A stretch of 64,000 nt of DNA, taken from Oscillospiraceae bacterium HV4-5-C5C (GTDB lineage Bacteria > Bacillota > Clostridia > Saccharofermentanales > Fastidiosipilaceae). Shown in pieces: positions 8,030 to 15,946 of the stretch. The stretch covers positions 159,915 through 223,914 of the forward strand of contig JAAVLZ010000002.1 in assembly GCA_012034405.1 (NCBI GenBank), written 5' to 3'. Positions within the stretch are counted from its first letter, which is position 1. Each line of letters begins with the position of its first letter. A program made the position numbers and the translations under genes. Under the pieces are notes generated by a model. The model had not been told where the DNA came from. It did no database searches and worked only from the letters and a program-made list of their open reading frames with translations.

Positions 8030-8925
8030 TGCTGCCGCAAGGCCATAAAACTGAAAAGAAAATTCTGCTTTTTGCGTTTGGACTGACTGCTCTGGTCCTG
8101 GGGCTGTATGCGCCATCCTGGAGCAGCCAATACAAGGCTGCGGAGCCAGCTTTATTGCAGACTGATGAGTCGATGAGTGACTCACCGGCTGTGTCGCTGG
8201 AAATGGCAGCCGGGTCGGCTGAGCTTCTGAATCGTTCAGCTTTAACCGACGGTCAGGCTGCGACAGCCAGTGCCGGTACGGATTCAACCGGGGCAGTCGG
8301 CAGCACGGGCGCGGCCGGGACGGATACTGAGGGCGAGGAGCGGCTGACCACCGCTGATGGCAGCGTGCTGCCGGATGAAATTGAGCTGGCCAGCACCCAT
8401 TACCGCCAGACTGATCCGGCCTGGGCGGCTATGATCATGCAAAAAGACGGCGATGATATCGGTACGTATGGCTGCGCCCTGACCAGCCTTAGTATGGCGG
8501 CCAGCTTTTACGGCATTGATCTGAACCCAGCTGAGCTGAATACCGCCCTGGGCGATTATGCAGATCCGGTTGAATGGGCGGCCTTTGCGGCAAAGTACGG
8601 CCTGCTGATCGGGCGCCAGGACAGTAGCCTGGACCCGGGCAGCCGCCTGACGGACCGGAATTATGTCCGTGATCAGGTGATACGGGAGCTGGCGGGAGGC
8701 AACCCGGTCATCCTGGGCATCCGGCTAAAAGACAGCGGCACGACGCATTTTGTGCTCTGTTATGGCTATCGATATGTTGACGGCGCTTACAGTGTCCTGG
8801 TCAAAGATCCCAGTACCAATAATGATTACCAGACGTTAGCACAGATACCTGATACCTGGGAGGTCTACCGGCTGCTGACTTTTTATGTCAGTGATCTGGA
8901 CTCAAGCGGGGATAGCGCCTCATGA
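8029..8925 (+). CDS. Secreted or membrane-anchored C39-like cysteine peptidase
   Basis: 298 residues. An N-terminal hydrophobic segment (about residues 10-30, LLFAFGLTALVLGLYAP) without a lipobox suggests a membrane anchor or signal. A Ser/Thr/Gly-rich linker to about residue 125 leads to a peptidase_C39_2-type domain: YRQTDPAW, the presumed catalytic Cys149 in YGCALTS, His243 in THFVLCYGY and the Asp/Asn region KDPSTN. This is the papain-like triad order. The substrate is unknown; many relatives act on the cell surface. It overlaps both the uracil-DNA glycosylase gene and the downstream membrane-protein gene (ATGA), so all three form one message. Confidence 0.75.
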   Translation: MLPQGHKTEKKILLFAFGLTALVLGLYAPSWSSQYKAAEPALLQTDESMSDSPAVSLEMAAGSAELLNRSALTDGQAATASAGTDSTGAVGSTGAAGTDTEGEERLTTADGSVLPDEIELASTHYRQTDPAWAAMIMQKDGDDIGTYGCALTSLSMAASFYGIDLNPAELNTALGDYADPVEWAAFAAKYGLLIGRQDSSLDPGSRLTDRNYVRDQVIRELAGGNPVILGIRLKDSGTTHFVLCYGYRYVDGAYSVLVKDPSTNNDYQTLAQIPDTWEVYRLLTFYVSDLDSSGDSAS

Positions 8926-10181
8926 GCGCTGGACCCAATCCGTCACGCAGGCAGCCCCCGCAGTATGCCCGTAAACGTACCGGCAAGCAGCAGGCAAACC
9001 GCTCGCGACGGAACAGCAATAGAATACTGGCGATTCTGACTGGTTTAGTCCTGTTATTACTGCTTTGCCTGCTGCTGCTCAAGCAGTCCCGGACGGACAG
9101 CCGTTCAACCGATTCAAGCTATCAGGAAAATGCTGCCACCGAAAGCAGTCAGGTCGCTGGCAATCAGGCTGACACCGGGGATACCCAGGCTGTGAGCGCG
9201 ACGGAATCCCTCAGTCAAGGCACGGCGGATCATGCGGACGGACTCAGCGCTCAGACCGCTCTGACGGTGGATTTAAGTCAGGCTGTGGTGGTGGATTTGC
9301 CAGACATCTTTACGCAACAGGGGGCGGTTCTGACAGCTCTGATGTCAGACGGCAGACTATTACTGAATTCTGGCAGTCACCTTGGCTTGTGGGATCCGGC
9401 TGATCAGGTCTATACGGAGATCGCCGCCGCGGATTTTGGCTTGCAGGCCGCCGCGCGGGGCCAGCTGGTTGTATATGGCATCGGCGGGGATGAAATGCCG
9501 CAGATCTTCCTATGGAATATGGCTGACAGCAGTCAGCAAACGCTGCTGGAGGATACGGCCGGGGGCTTTTATGGTCTGGAGCTGGATGACCAGGGCAATC
9601 TGTATACCACCCAAACTGATCCTGATGCCAGCGGCAAGGCGGCCGGTGCCTGGCTTAAGGTCAGCTTAAGTGATGGCCAGACTCAGTCCGTCGGCTCCGA
9701 TCAGAGAGATCTGGCGCTCTATCAGCTGAGCCGCATCTGGCCACAGGTTCCGCTGACCTGGGCCTACAGCAACGGGCAAACCTGGTATGAGGCGGTCAAA
9801 CAGCCGGACGGCCCCCTATTTGCACTGCAATTAACCTATGTGGATACGGCCGGCGATCTGTACCGTTACAGCATCGCCCAGGTCAGCAGCAACTCGGACG
9901 GCGCCGGAGCCGGTGCTTTGCAGATGATTTTGTCAGATGAGGAAGGCGGTCGTCCCGAGCTTAGCGCGGCCGCTGATTTGCTGGTGGTAAATGGTCGTCT
10001 GGCCTATGACAGCAGTGCCCGCCGCTGGTATCAGCTGCCGGCCACCGTCAGCCAGCCGCTGGAATCGACCGCCCGGATCCTGGGGGCTGACAGCAGCGGT
10101 AAAAATCTGTACCTGGCGGCAGCCACGGATAAAAATGGCCGATTTAACCGTCTGATCATTGTTCCTGAACCTGCAGCCTGA
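8922..10181 (+). CDS. Single-pass membrane protein with large extracellular domain
   Basis: 419 residues. The first 32 residues are strongly basic (RRQ, RKRTGK, RSRRNSNR), followed by one very hydrophobic helix (about 34-54, ILTGLVLLLLLCLLLL) and a Ser/Thr/Gln-rich linker to about residue 115. The remaining 300 residues are a beta-rich extracellular domain with repeating short motifs (DGRLLLNSG, DDQGNLYTT, SGKNLYLAA) that suggest a beta-propeller, but I recognise no family. It overlaps the C39-like peptidase gene by 4 bp, which points to a joint function at the cell surface. The stop is followed by 60 bp before the serine hydrolase. Confidence 0.6.
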   Translation: MSAGPNPSRRQPPQYARKRTGKQQANRSRRNSNRILAILTGLVLLLLLCLLLLKQSRTDSRSTDSSYQENAATESSQVAGNQADTGDTQAVSATESLSQGTADHADGLSAQTALTVDLSQAVVVDLPDIFTQQGAVLTALMSDGRLLLNSGSHLGLWDPADQVYTEIAAADFGLQAAARGQLVVYGIGGDEMPQIFLWNMADSSQQTLLEDTAGGFYGLELDDQGNLYTTQTDPDASGKAAGAWLKVSLSDGQTQSVGSDQRDLALYQLSRIWPQVPLTWAYSNGQTWYEAVKQPDGPLFALQLTYVDTAGDLYRYSIAQVSSNSDGAGAGALQMILSDEEGGRPELSAAADLLVVNGRLAYDSSARRWYQLPATVSQPLESTARILGADSSGKNLYLAAATDKNGRFNRLIIVPEPAA

Positions 10182-10241
10182 TCGATTCCCGGGGCAGCGG
10201 AGGCGTTGTCCCTGTTCAAAGTGCGATAGGAGGCCTACAGA

Positions 10242-11399
10242 ATGGATTTACAGCCGTTAAAGGATTTTATGGATCAGCTCACTACCTGGCGCATTCCCGG
10301 CGCGGATCTGGCGGTCAGCTGGAAAGGCCGGGAGGTTTTCCGCTACCAGTCGGGTTATGCGGATCTGGCCGCCCATAAACCGCTTCAGGGAGATCAGCTT
10401 TATAATCTGTATTCAGTCAGCAAGGTTTTCACCTGCACAGCCGCTTTACAGCTCCTTGAAAAGGGTAAGTATATCCTGACGGATCCGGTCAGCCAGTATT
10501 TGCCGGAATTTAGTCATCCCAAGGTGCAGCGGGTCAGTCCTGACGGAACTGTGTCCCTGACTGAGGCCAGCCGGCCTATCCGGATCATGGATCTGTTTAC
10601 CATGTCTGCGGGTCTGGACTATGATCTGAATTCCGCTCCTATCCAAACCGTAAAACAGGCTACCGGCGGCCGCTGCCCTACCCAGGCGGTGATCCGGGCG
10701 CTGGCAGAAAAACCGCTGCAGTTTGAACCGGGCACGCACTGGCAATACAGCCTGTGCCATGATGTACTGGGCGCGCTGATTGAGGTCTGGAGCGGGCAGA
10801 ACCTGGGCGACTATATGCGGCAGCATATCTTTGATCCCCTTGGCCTGAGTGATACCGGCTTCAGTCTGAGCGCTGATCAGGAGCCCCGCTTAGCGGAACA
10901 ATATCGCTTCAATGAGCAGACCGGCCAGGCAGAGCTGACGCCCGGAGGCTCAAATGAATATCGCCTGGGCAGCGAATACCAAAGCGGCGGAGCCGGCCTG
11001 ATCTCCTCCGTCAATGACTGCCTGCGGCTGGCTGACGCGCTTGCTCATATGGGCAAGCATCCTTACAGTAAAGCGCCTCTGCTGGCACAGGCTACCATAG
11101 AGTTGATGCGCACCAATCATCTGGATCCGGTACGGCAGCAGGACTTTAACTGGGATCCCATGCTGGGATATGGTTATGGCCTGGGGGTGAGAACGCTGGT
11201 TGACCGCAGCCTGGGAGGCTGCCTGAGCCCGGTGGGTGAATTTGGCTGGGGCGGAGCGGCCGGCGCGTATATGTTGATCGATCCGCTGAATGAGCTGAGT
11301 ATTTTTTATGCTCAGCACTTACTGAACAGCCAGGAGCCCTATGTACACCCCCGGCTGCGCAATCTGGTTTATGCCTGCCTGAATCCGGAGCGGTTTTAG
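10242..11399 (+). CDS. Serine hydrolase, beta-lactamase class C / esterase family
   Basis: 385 residues, no signal peptide, so probably cytoplasmic. Family signature: SVSK with nucleophile Ser58 and Lys61 (SxxK), followed by a long helix, LTDPVSQYLPEF, DLFTMSAGLDYD, the second-motif tyrosine in WQYSLCHDVLG and the C-terminal GWGGAAGAYMLIDP that replaces the KTG/HxG motif. The family includes penicillin-binding-like proteins, D-aminopeptidases and esterases; the substrate cannot be predicted, and resistance to beta-lactams should not be assumed. AGGAGG precedes the ATG. It is convergent with the AlaX gene, the two stops being only five bases apart. Confidence 0.85.
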   Translation: MDLQPLKDFMDQLTTWRIPGADLAVSWKGREVFRYQSGYADLAAHKPLQGDQLYNLYSVSKVFTCTAALQLLEKGKYILTDPVSQYLPEFSHPKVQRVSPDGTVSLTEASRPIRIMDLFTMSAGLDYDLNSAPIQTVKQATGGRCPTQAVIRALAEKPLQFEPGTHWQYSLCHDVLGALIEVWSGQNLGDYMRQHIFDPLGLSDTGFSLSADQEPRLAEQYRFNEQTGQAELTPGGSNEYRLGSEYQSGGAGLISSVNDCLRLADALAHMGKHPYSKAPLLAQATIELMRTNHLDPVRQQDFNWDPMLGYGYGLGVRTLVDRSLGGCLSPVGEFGWGGAAGAYMLIDPLNELSIFYAQHLLNSQEPYVHPRLRNLVYACLNPERF

Positions 11400-11404
11400 T
11401 TCAG

Positions 11405-12730
11405 TCAGGGGAGACAGATATACTGCTGCTTCAATTGTGCGGCTAAGCGGGGCAGCTGCGCTTCTGTGGCGGTCAGCCGGCCGCTGTAAAGGGGGGCCCG
11501 CCCGCCGCCCTTTACCGGACAGCAGGCTTTAAGCTGCTGCCACAAATCCTCAGGCGCAGAGGACTGCTGCAGCAGATAGAAGGTCAGGGGGGCTGGCGCG
11601 GCATCACCCGGAGCGGCGCTGCCTGAAGCCAGCAGCAGGAGACTGGCAGCTTGAGGTCGGCCGGCTGTTATAGCCCAAAGCTTGCGGGCGGCCTCTTTCA
11701 GCTGCCGGGAATTGCAGTCACGGAAGAGGATCAGCGCCGGCTCTGTCGTTGAAGACTCCGGCAAACGCGCCAGACAGTGCTCCAGCCAGCGGTCTTCGCC
11801 CTGGCGGACCAAAGCCCGCTGCTGCCGGAGTTCTTGCTGCAGCAGACGGATCCCCTCGGCAAGGTCCGTGCGGGGACGCGAAAGGCCAGACGCCGCCAGG
11901 TCCAGCTGCTGCTGCCAGCGCTGCACCTCCCGCAGGGCGCGGCGGCCTGCCAGCATGGTCAGCCGCATCCCGCCCTTATAAGATTCTGCGTCACAAAGTT
12001 TGATCAGGCCAAGCTCCCCGGTCCGCCGCACCTGGGTGCCGCAGCAGGCACAGCAATCATAGCCCGGAACCGTGACCAGTCTGACAGCGCCGTCCAGCTC
12101 AAGTTTACTACGGTAGGAAATTGAGGGCAGCTGCTGCCGGTCCGGATAGCTGATGTCATAGGGGAGATTCTGCCAGACCGCCTGGTTGACCTGATCTTCG
12201 ATCCAAAGCAGCTCTGCCGGAGCAAGCGGCCCGTTGAAGTCCAGGGTCGTCAGGTCCTGACCAATATGAAAGCCTACATTGTCATAGCCAAAGCGCCGGT
12301 GCGTGACCCCGCTGACCAGGTGCTCGGCAGAATGCTGCTGCATCAGGTCATAGCGGCGGAGCCAGTCAATCTCACCATATAAGCGCGTGCCGGGCTCCCA
12401 GCTGATCGGCTGGTCCAGGAGATGCCAGATCACGCCTTCATGATCAATCTGAGTATCAACCACGCTGTAGCTTGCGCCCGCGGCCGCGGCAGCTTCAGCC
12501 CCCGGCACCAGGGCGGAGGCTGCCGCCGGCCCGTCCCCGGTCAGGTCGGCTTCCGCAGCCTTCCGCAGCAAGCCGCGATCGCCCGGCTGTCCGCCGCCTT
12601 CAGGATAAAAACAGGTCTGGTCCAGTCTCAGCTCGGTCTGCCCCTGCCGTACCCTTGCGGCCACCACCCTGGCGGTGAAGTGCCTGCGGTAACTGTCCGC
12701 GTAATAAAGTTCGCTAAAGCTTTCAATCAT
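11405..12730 (-). CDS. AlaX-type alanyl-tRNA editing protein (long form)
   Basis: 441 residues. A stand-alone trans-editing enzyme that hydrolyses mischarged tRNA(Ala). Seen in order: FYPEGGGQPGDRG near residue 42 (the AlaRS-like N-terminal barrel), the zinc motif HSAEHL (HxxxH), the second zinc region CCACCGTQV followed by RRTGELGLIKL, and a C-terminal coiled-coil plus DHHA1-like domain (ARLPESSTTEPALIL, then KGGGRAPLYSG). In AlaRS and most AlaX proteins the second motif reads CGGTHV; here the histidine is Gln, so one zinc ligand may be replaced or supplied by a neighbouring Cys. AGGGG lies upstream of ATG 12730. Confidence 0.88.
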   Translation of the reverse strand: MIESFSELYYADSYRRHFTARVVAARVRQGQTELRLDQTCFYPEGGGQPGDRGLLRKAAEADLTGDGPAAASALVPGAEAAAAAGASYSVVDTQIDHEGVIWHLLDQPISWEPGTRLYGEIDWLRRYDLMQQHSAEHLVSGVTHRRFGYDNVGFHIGQDLTTLDFNGPLAPAELLWIEDQVNQAVWQNLPYDISYPDRQQLPSISYRSKLELDGAVRLVTVPGYDCCACCGTQVRRTGELGLIKLCDAESYKGGMRLTMLAGRRALREVQRWQQQLDLAASGLSRPRTDLAEGIRLLQQELRQQRALVRQGEDRWLEHCLARLPESSTTEPALILFRDCNSRQLKEAARKLWAITAGRPQAASLLLLASGSAAPGDAAPAPLTFYLLQQSSAPEDLWQQLKACCPVKGGGRAPLYSGRLTATEAQLPRLAAQLKQQYICLP

Positions 12731-12842
12731 CTGATCTATCCCCTTATATATCTTTTACTGGATCGTTCAGCGGGAGCGTACAGCGCACGGGCGCCCGCCG
12801 CGGCAGGCTGTTCGGTAATGCAGCTGACCCTTTATGCTTGAT

Positions 12843-12870
12843 ATTTTATTAGCCTACCGCTAAACTGCAA
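12843..12870 (-). promoter_or_regulatory. Probable promoter of the AlaX gene
   Basis: On the minus strand TTGCAG (complement of 12865-12870), 16-bp spacer, TAAAAT (complement of 12843-12848). Leader of about 105 nt. Confidence 0.4.
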
Positions 12871-13023
12871 GTAAAGCGCCTGCTGCAGCGGCCATAAAGG
12901 CTGCTGACTGTCCGGTACGGACGGACAGCGGTCGCGCTGTTAACAGACAAGGCTGCGTTTCTTGCGCAAACGGCTTCCACAGCCTGCAATCGGATTGGCT
13001 GCTGTTTAAAACCGCCAAGGCTA

Positions 13024-13032
13024 TGCTATTAT
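13024..13032 (+). promoter_or_regulatory. Extended -10 promoter before the ferredoxin/hydrogenase operon
   Basis: TGC directly before TATTAT (13027-13032) forms an extended -10; no good -35 is seen at 17 bp. The leader to ATG 13100 is about 60 nt. Confidence 0.4.
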
Positions 13033-13099
13033 TATAGCAATTGAACGGCTCAGCCTGACCTCCAGCTCGGGGCATGGTGCCGCTTCATGGGAGGTAAAA

Positions 13100-13366
13100 A
13101 TGAAAAAAGTTATTGTGGAAGTCTGTGCCGGCACGCGCTGCACGATCAGCGGGTCAATGGACATTGTGGCCAATATTGAAAATTTGCTATCTACTTATGA
13201 TGAAGAAGGTAAGCCAATGTACGATATTGAGGTCCGTAATGTTCCCTGCCAGCATGATTGTGAAAAAGACGGCAGTTTAGCGCCGGTCGTGATTGTGAAT
13301 GGAGAAAAGATCGTCTGCGCCAGCAGCGATCAGGTCATGAACCGGATATCTGAACTCCGCGACTAA
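13100..13366 (+). CDS. Thioredoxin-like [2Fe-2S] ferredoxin
   Basis: 88 residues. The four cysteines sit as CAGTRC near residues 9-14 and CQHDC near 50-54, the pattern of thin [2Fe-2S] ferredoxins (NuoE C-terminal-like fold). The final part, PVVIVNGEKIVCASSDQV, is the usual strand-loop after the cluster. It probably passes electrons to or from the hydrogenase encoded 10 bp downstream. GGGAGG precedes the ATG. A fifth cysteine near the C-terminus is not expected to bind the cluster. Confidence 0.85.
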   Translation: MKKVIVEVCAGTRCTISGSMDIVANIENLLSTYDEEGKPMYDIEVRNVPCQHDCEKDGSLAPVVIVNGEKIVCASSDQVMNRISELRD

Positions 13367-13376
13367 AGGGGAGAAC

Positions 13377-14951
13377 ATGAGAGGGATTTTTACACCGATA
13401 ACCAAACTCAGACGTGATGTGTTTACAGAGGTCGCTCGCTTTGGGTATGAGCGGGATCTGCAGCATACGGATTACGGCTACTTTTATGAAGCCAGTTACC
13501 GGATTATTCCCGGTGAAAGACCGACTTACAGAGAGAGTGTGTTTAAAGAACGCGCCATAATCCGGGAACGCTTCAGGCTGGCTATGGGTATGAAAATCCG
13601 GGATCAGGATCACTATGAAAGCCTGACGGCGGATATGCAGACCATGGACTCAACAGCCAAGCAGTCTGAGATGCCCATCGTCAATGTTATTCCCTTTGCC
13701 TGTGAGGCCTGTCCCACCAATACTTACCGGGTCAGCAACAACTGCCGCAAATGCCTGGCTCATCCTTGCACCGCGGTCTGTCCGGTCAAAGCCATCAGCA
13801 TCGGTGATAAGGCGGCGGTGATAGATGAAGCCAAGTGCATCCGCTGCGGCCGCTGCTTTGAGGCCTGTCCCTATCACGCCATTTTACATTTTGGCCGCCC
13901 CTGCGCGGAAGCGTGCGGAGCCAATGCCATTGGCAGTGATGAGCTGGGCCGTTGCAAAATCGATCGGGACAAATGTGTTTCCTGCGGTCTGTGTATTGTC
14001 AGCTGTCCCTTTGGCGCCATTGCGGATAAATCGGAGATCTTTCAGATTATTACGGCCATCAGGACTGGCGAAGACGTATACGCCGCGATTGCCCCGGCTT
14101 TTGTGGGACAGTTTGGCCCGCTGGCCACGCCTGCCAAAGTTTTCAGCGCCCTGAAAGCCCTGGGCTTTAAAGACGTGATTGAGGTCGGCATGGGCGCGGA
14201 CTTATCATCCAGGCATGAAGCCAGATTATTTGTTGAGAACGTCCCGGCCAGGCAGCCCTTTTTGGGGACCAGCTGCTGTCCGTCCTGGGAGGCCTTTGCC
14301 CGCAAAGTCCTGCCCGGTGATACCGGCCGCTGTATTTCAAGCTCCTCTACGCCCATGGTGGCTACCGGGCAGCGGATCAAGCAGGATGATCCCAAAGCCA
14401 AAGTTGTGTTTATTGGTCCTTGTGTGGCAAAAAAAATGGAAGGGCTGGAGGAAGATGTCAAGCCGTATATTGATTTTGTCATGACCTTTGAGGAGGTCAT
14501 GGGTATGTTTGCCGCCAAACATATTGAAATCAGCGATATGCAGGAGGACGACAAGCCGGCTGAGGCCTCCCATGACGGCCGCCATTATGCGGTGGCTTCC
14601 AGCGTCGCGCCGGCTATTGCTGCTTGTATCAAGGAACTGGAGCCGGGCCGGGACGTGCAGATCGCCCATGCGGATTCCCTGGCGGACTGCAAAAAAATGC
14701 TGCTTTTAGCTAAAGCAGGTAAATACAACGGTTATTTACTGGAGGGTATGGCTTGTCCCGGCGGCTGCGTCGGCGGTCCTGGCACCCTGATGCCCATTGC
14801 CAAAGCCGGGGTGGCGGTGGATAAATTTGCCAAGACATCGCCCTGGGAACACGCGGACCAGAACCCGGTTGTACAGGGCAGGCCGATACCAGGTGTCACG
14901 CCGCCGCCAGGCTCTGCCACTACTGACCCCGCCCGCCATACGGGGGAGTGA
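13377..14951 (+). CDS. [FeFe] hydrogenase, group B type
   Basis: 524 residues. Interconverts protons and H2. The N-terminal 100 residues are family-specific; then come cysteine clusters for 4Fe-4S centres (CEAC, CRKCLAHPCTAVCPV, CIRCGRCFEACP, CVSCGLCIVSCP, about residues 105-215). The H-cluster domain has all three motifs: TSCCPSW (298-304), GPCVAKK (347-353) and EGMACPGGCVGG (from 456). GPC in motif 2 instead of MPC, together with the small ferredoxin upstream, fits the group B clade, which has few characterised members and is common in anaerobic Clostridia. It is translated in an operon with the ferredoxin. The maturases HydE/F/G are not in the window. Confidence 0.92.
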   Translation: MRGIFTPITKLRRDVFTEVARFGYERDLQHTDYGYFYEASYRIIPGERPTYRESVFKERAIIRERFRLAMGMKIRDQDHYESLTADMQTMDSTAKQSEMPIVNVIPFACEACPTNTYRVSNNCRKCLAHPCTAVCPVKAISIGDKAAVIDEAKCIRCGRCFEACPYHAILHFGRPCAEACGANAIGSDELGRCKIDRDKCVSCGLCIVSCPFGAIADKSEIFQIITAIRTGEDVYAAIAPAFVGQFGPLATPAKVFSALKALGFKDVIEVGMGADLSSRHEARLFVENVPARQPFLGTSCCPSWEAFARKVLPGDTGRCISSSSTPMVATGQRIKQDDPKAKVVFIGPCVAKKMEGLEEDVKPYIDFVMTFEEVMGMFAAKHIEISDMQEDDKPAEASHDGRHYAVASSVAPAIAACIKELEPGRDVQIAHADSLADCKKMLLLAKAGKYNGYLLEGMACPGGCVGGPGTLMPIAKAGVAVDKFAKTSPWEHADQNPVVQGRPIPGVTPPPGSATTDPARHTGE

Positions 14952-14952
14952 T

Positions 14953-15726
14953 TTGAAGTCTTCTGTCTGGGTTATCAGATTGCGGCTGGCGCTTCTGCTG
15001 GTACTGGCCGTTCTTGCCTGGAGACTGGGCCTGTTCAAGGTAACAACCTGGCAGGCTTTCTCCAGCTCTTTTTTTGCGGCTGCAGGGAGCCGGCAAGCCG
15101 GATTACGTTTACTGAGCGGCGCCATCATTACGGTATTGACCGCCGCGGTGGCTGCGGTGGTCAGTCGATTACTGTCCGGTCCTCTGACTGCTCTGGGGTG
15201 GAAAAATCTAAGCCAGCAAAAATGCGACAGCCTGGGCAGCGCCCTCCTGCAGCTTTATCTCAGCGCTTTCAACGCCATACCTGGTTTGCTGCAGGCGTTG
15301 ATCTGGAGCCGGCTGCTCGGCCTGGGCGGGCAGGCAGGCAGGCTCTGGACCGCTCTGGGTCCGCCACTCCTGCTGCTGGCGGGCCTGAGCCTGCAGCTGA
15401 CGGCTGCCTTTACCGTTGACCGGCTGGGCCCTGACTGGCAGCGCCTGGGCAGGCAGACGGAGAAACCGGCAACGGGCGCCCCTGGTTCAACGGACGACCG
15501 TCAGCTGCCGCGGCCTCACCCACTGACACTGGTCAGCGCCTTACCCCGAGCGCTGACGGCTTCCGCGGCCTTTGGCTTTGTGCTGCAAACTGATCTCAGC
15601 TGGCAGGCCGGACAGCTGGCTGATCAAACTGACTCACTTTGGCCACTTATTCTGGCTGCGGCCTTTTATTGGCTGCTGTTCAGCCTTGGCCGCTGGCTTT
15701 GCTGTAAATTCCCAAGCAATGGCTGA
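14953..15726 (+). CDS. Polytopic membrane protein, PhnE-like permease fold (tentative)
   Basis: 257 residues from TTG 14953, which starts two bases after the hydrogenase stop and has GGGGGAG in the hydrogenase tail as ribosome site; the open frame extends further upstream inside the hydrogenase gene but without a site. About six hydrophobic helices. The stretch SAFNAIPGLLQALIWSRLLGLG resembles the inner-membrane loop and following helix of phosphonate-type ABC permeases (AIPELxWALxF...GLG), so an orphan permease-like role is my best inference. No binding protein or ATPase is adjacent. Its tight position behind the hydrogenase may be accidental. Confidence 0.5.
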   Translation: MKSSVWVIRLRLALLLVLAVLAWRLGLFKVTTWQAFSSSFFAAAGSRQAGLRLLSGAIITVLTAAVAAVVSRLLSGPLTALGWKNLSQQKCDSLGSALLQLYLSAFNAIPGLLQALIWSRLLGLGGQAGRLWTALGPPLLLLAGLSLQLTAAFTVDRLGPDWQRLGRQTEKPATGAPGSTDDRQLPRPHPLTLVSALPRALTASAAFGFVLQTDLSWQAGQLADQTDSLWPLILAAAFYWLLFSLGRWLCCKFPSNG

Positions 15727-15804
15727 AGTCCGCAGCTTCCCGCCCAGGCGCTGCTGCCCGGGTAAAAACGCGCATTTTGCCTGGCAAATCACACATTCAG
15801 CCTG

Positions 15805-15834
15805 CTGCCAAAGCTGCCCGCCTTTTGCTAAGAT
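15805..15834 (+). promoter_or_regulatory. Probable promoter of the alpha-galactosidase gene
   Basis: CTGCCA (15805-15810), 18-bp spacer, TAAGAT (15829-15834) preceded by TGC (extended -10). The remaining leader to 15946 shows no clear operator. Confidence 0.4.
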
Positions 15835-15946
15835 ATGAATAAGATAACTTATGGAGGCGGCGGCTTTGCCTTACGCCGGGACTGGCTCAGGTCTGACGGC
15901 GCCGCAGCAGAGCGGCTGCTTCTTAAAAGCAAGAGAGGCAGACAAC

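Larger units (their letters stand above)
12731..13099. other. Divergent intergenic region, AlaX / ferredoxin-hydrogenase
   Basis: 369 bp between two divergent genes. It holds the proposed AlaX promoter and an extended -10 before the ferredoxin gene. The short open frames within it have no ribosome sites and look like chance; I see no RNA gene or repeat. Confidence 0.6.

Noticed and set aside
10242..11399. Loss of the YxN motif in the serine hydrolase (YSL instead)
   Set aside because: The tyrosine is kept, and YSL-x-HDVL is, as far as I recall, normal for the clostridial branch of this family.
12860..13075. Minus-strand frame of 71 codons between AlaX and the ferredoxin
   Set aside because: No ribosome site, composition unlike protein, and it overlaps both divergent promoters.
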